A stretch of DNA of 64,000 nt from an uncultured Candidatus Peregrinibacteria bacterium (GTDB taxonomy: Bacteria > Patescibacteriota > Gracilibacteria > Peribacterales > Peribacteraceae): positions 186,001 to 250,000 of the forward strand of contig CAIKAD010000001.1 in assembly GCA_903825315.1 (NCBI GenBank), given 5' to 3'. This document shows, one piece after another, positions 63,414 to 64,000 of the stretch. A model generated the notes under the pieces. That model was not told the DNA's origin and did no database searches. It worked only from the letters and a program-made list of their open reading frames with translations. Position 1 is the first letter of the stretch. The number at the start of each line of letters is the position of its first letter. Position numbers and translations under genes: made by a program.

Positions 63414-63490
63414 TGGTACCCCCGGCAGGAGTCGAACCCACGACCTCCTGGTCCGAAGCCAGGCGCTCTATCCAGCTGAGCTACGGGGGC
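63414..63490 (-). tRNA. tRNA-Arg (UCG)
   Basis: Minus strand, starting GCCCCCG and ending GGGGGTACCA with CCA encoded. The anticodon stem CCTGG/CCAGG encloses CTTCGGA, so the anticodon is TCG, reading CGA. D-arm (GCTCAGCTGGATAGAGC) and T-arm (GTGGGTTCGACTCCTGC) are normal, and there is no intron. Confidence 0.97.
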
Positions 63491-63674
63491 ATGCGGGAGG
63501 AAGTATATTCTTTCTTCGGAGAACGCGCAGGCGCTTTTTGAATACGCTTTCGCAAACGAACGCTAGGCCAGCTGCCTGTCCACCATAGCTCGCCGCAGCG
63601 AGCAAAGGTGGAAGCTACGGGGTATGCAGGAGGAATATTTTGCTGTTGTTCGCGCAGAAGAGTTCCTTTCCGAG

Positions 63675-63701
63675 AAAAACCCCCAACTTGCGGTTGGGGG
63701 T
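63675..63701 (-). terminator. Rho-independent terminator of the final minus-strand gene
   Basis: Minus strand ACCCCCAAC, short loop, GTTGGGGGT, then TTTTC. It lies 32 bases after the stop of the gene ending at 63733. Confidence 0.85.
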
Positions 63702-63732
63702 CGTTGTTCTTCCTGTGCAGGGATGGAAGAAA

Positions 63733-64000
63733 CTACGAAGTGGTGACGGGCTCGTGTTTCCGCATGAACATGCGGACGGTAGTGTTGGCTCCGGAGATGA
63801 GGATCTCGTCGCCGAGGACGTCGATGCGACGCACCGGCTGCTGAAGAGCCTGAGCACGGTGGACAATGTACCCTTCGTTGTCTTTGGCATAGTAGATAAC
63901 GTTTCCCTTTTCCGTGCCGACAACGATGAAGGGCTCCACAATGGCCACGGCTGTGGGCTTGCTTTCCAAAGCCAAGCAAAACCGAATCATGGGGTTCAGC
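63733..64000 (-). CDS. Beta-propeller-like protein, C-terminal part (5' end outside window or near edge)
   Basis: The frame is open to the window end; an ATG at 63990 would give 85 residues, but the repeats suggest the gene continues. AVAIVEPFIVVGTEKGNVIYYAK, then RRIDVLGDEILISGANTTVRMF, reads like two WD/PQQ-type blades (strand, turn with G-x-x-x-G, strand). Function unknown. A terminator follows the stop. Confidence 0.6.
   Translation of the reverse strand, partial: LNPMIRFCLALESKPTAVAIVEPFIVVGTEKGNVIYYAKDNEGYIVHRAQALQQPVRRIDVLGDEILISGANTTVRMFMRKHEPVTTS

Overview
The window looks like a chromosome segment of a bacterium from the Candidate Phyla Radiation, most like the Peregrinibacteria/Peribacteria. 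This is an inference from style, not from a marker gene. The supporting signs are an AlaRS that ends after its editing domain, a type IV pilus gene set with several pseudopilins, serine-rich Cys-rich exported proteins, very small basic proteins, many genes without a Shine-Dalgarno sequence, and tight ATGA overlaps. TGA is used as a stop (for example pilC and ribE), so the code is standard. No rRNA, CRISPR array or prophage is present.

Layout. 1-8.2 kb: end of a histidine kinase, then a pilus operon (pilB, pilC, four pilin-like or minor-pilin proteins including a large repeat-bearing one, and a PilM-like protein). 8.4-11.6 kb: a GldA/GldFG-type ABC transporter. 11.8-20.5 kb: two small proteins, a Trm11-like methyltransferase, a pair of membrane proteins, a palindromic repeat element, alaS, and a histidine kinase with an EF-hand loop. 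20.6-26 kb: TspO, a DUF1295 remnant, a leuC-leuD-leuB' block that looks imported and is decaying, then ssrA (tmRNA). 26-36 kb: an NRAMP-like transporter operon with an MgtE/CBS regulator, the lysC-dapA pair, YjbQ, two Cys-rich exported paralogs and a holin-like membrane protein. 36-46.5 kb: a giant ileS with two histidine-phosphatase domains, an M20 peptidase, and a RelA/SpoT-like protein fused to an EamA transporter. 46.5-64 kb: Nudix, phosphoesterase, uvrA, riboflavin genes (ribE, ribH, ribBA) around an SLH protein, a bactofilin-like membrane protein, clpB under CIRCE control, a carbonic-anhydrase-like Tat protein, SHOCT, a ZIP transporter, tRNA-Arg and a propeller-like partial gene.

Most striking. 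(1) ileS carries about 400 extra residues forming two complete histidine-phosphatase (RHG) domains between its catalytic halves. (2) ribE is interrupted in frame by a DUF559 nuclease gene bounded by G/C-rich inverted repeats; a shorter element with matching ends lies beside alaS. (3) A stringent-response (RSH) protein is fused to a 10-TM EamA transporter. (4) An NRAMP-like carrier, a 69-residue membrane peptide and a soluble MgtE-N/CBS protein form one operon.

Expression style. Several genes have an extended -10 (TGnTAnnnT) ending only 6-11 bases before the start codon and no Shine-Dalgarno, suggesting leaderless mRNAs. The three leu genes instead have strong GGAG-type ribosome sites, consistent with transfer. 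clpB has a sigma70-type promoter overlapped by a CIRCE operator.
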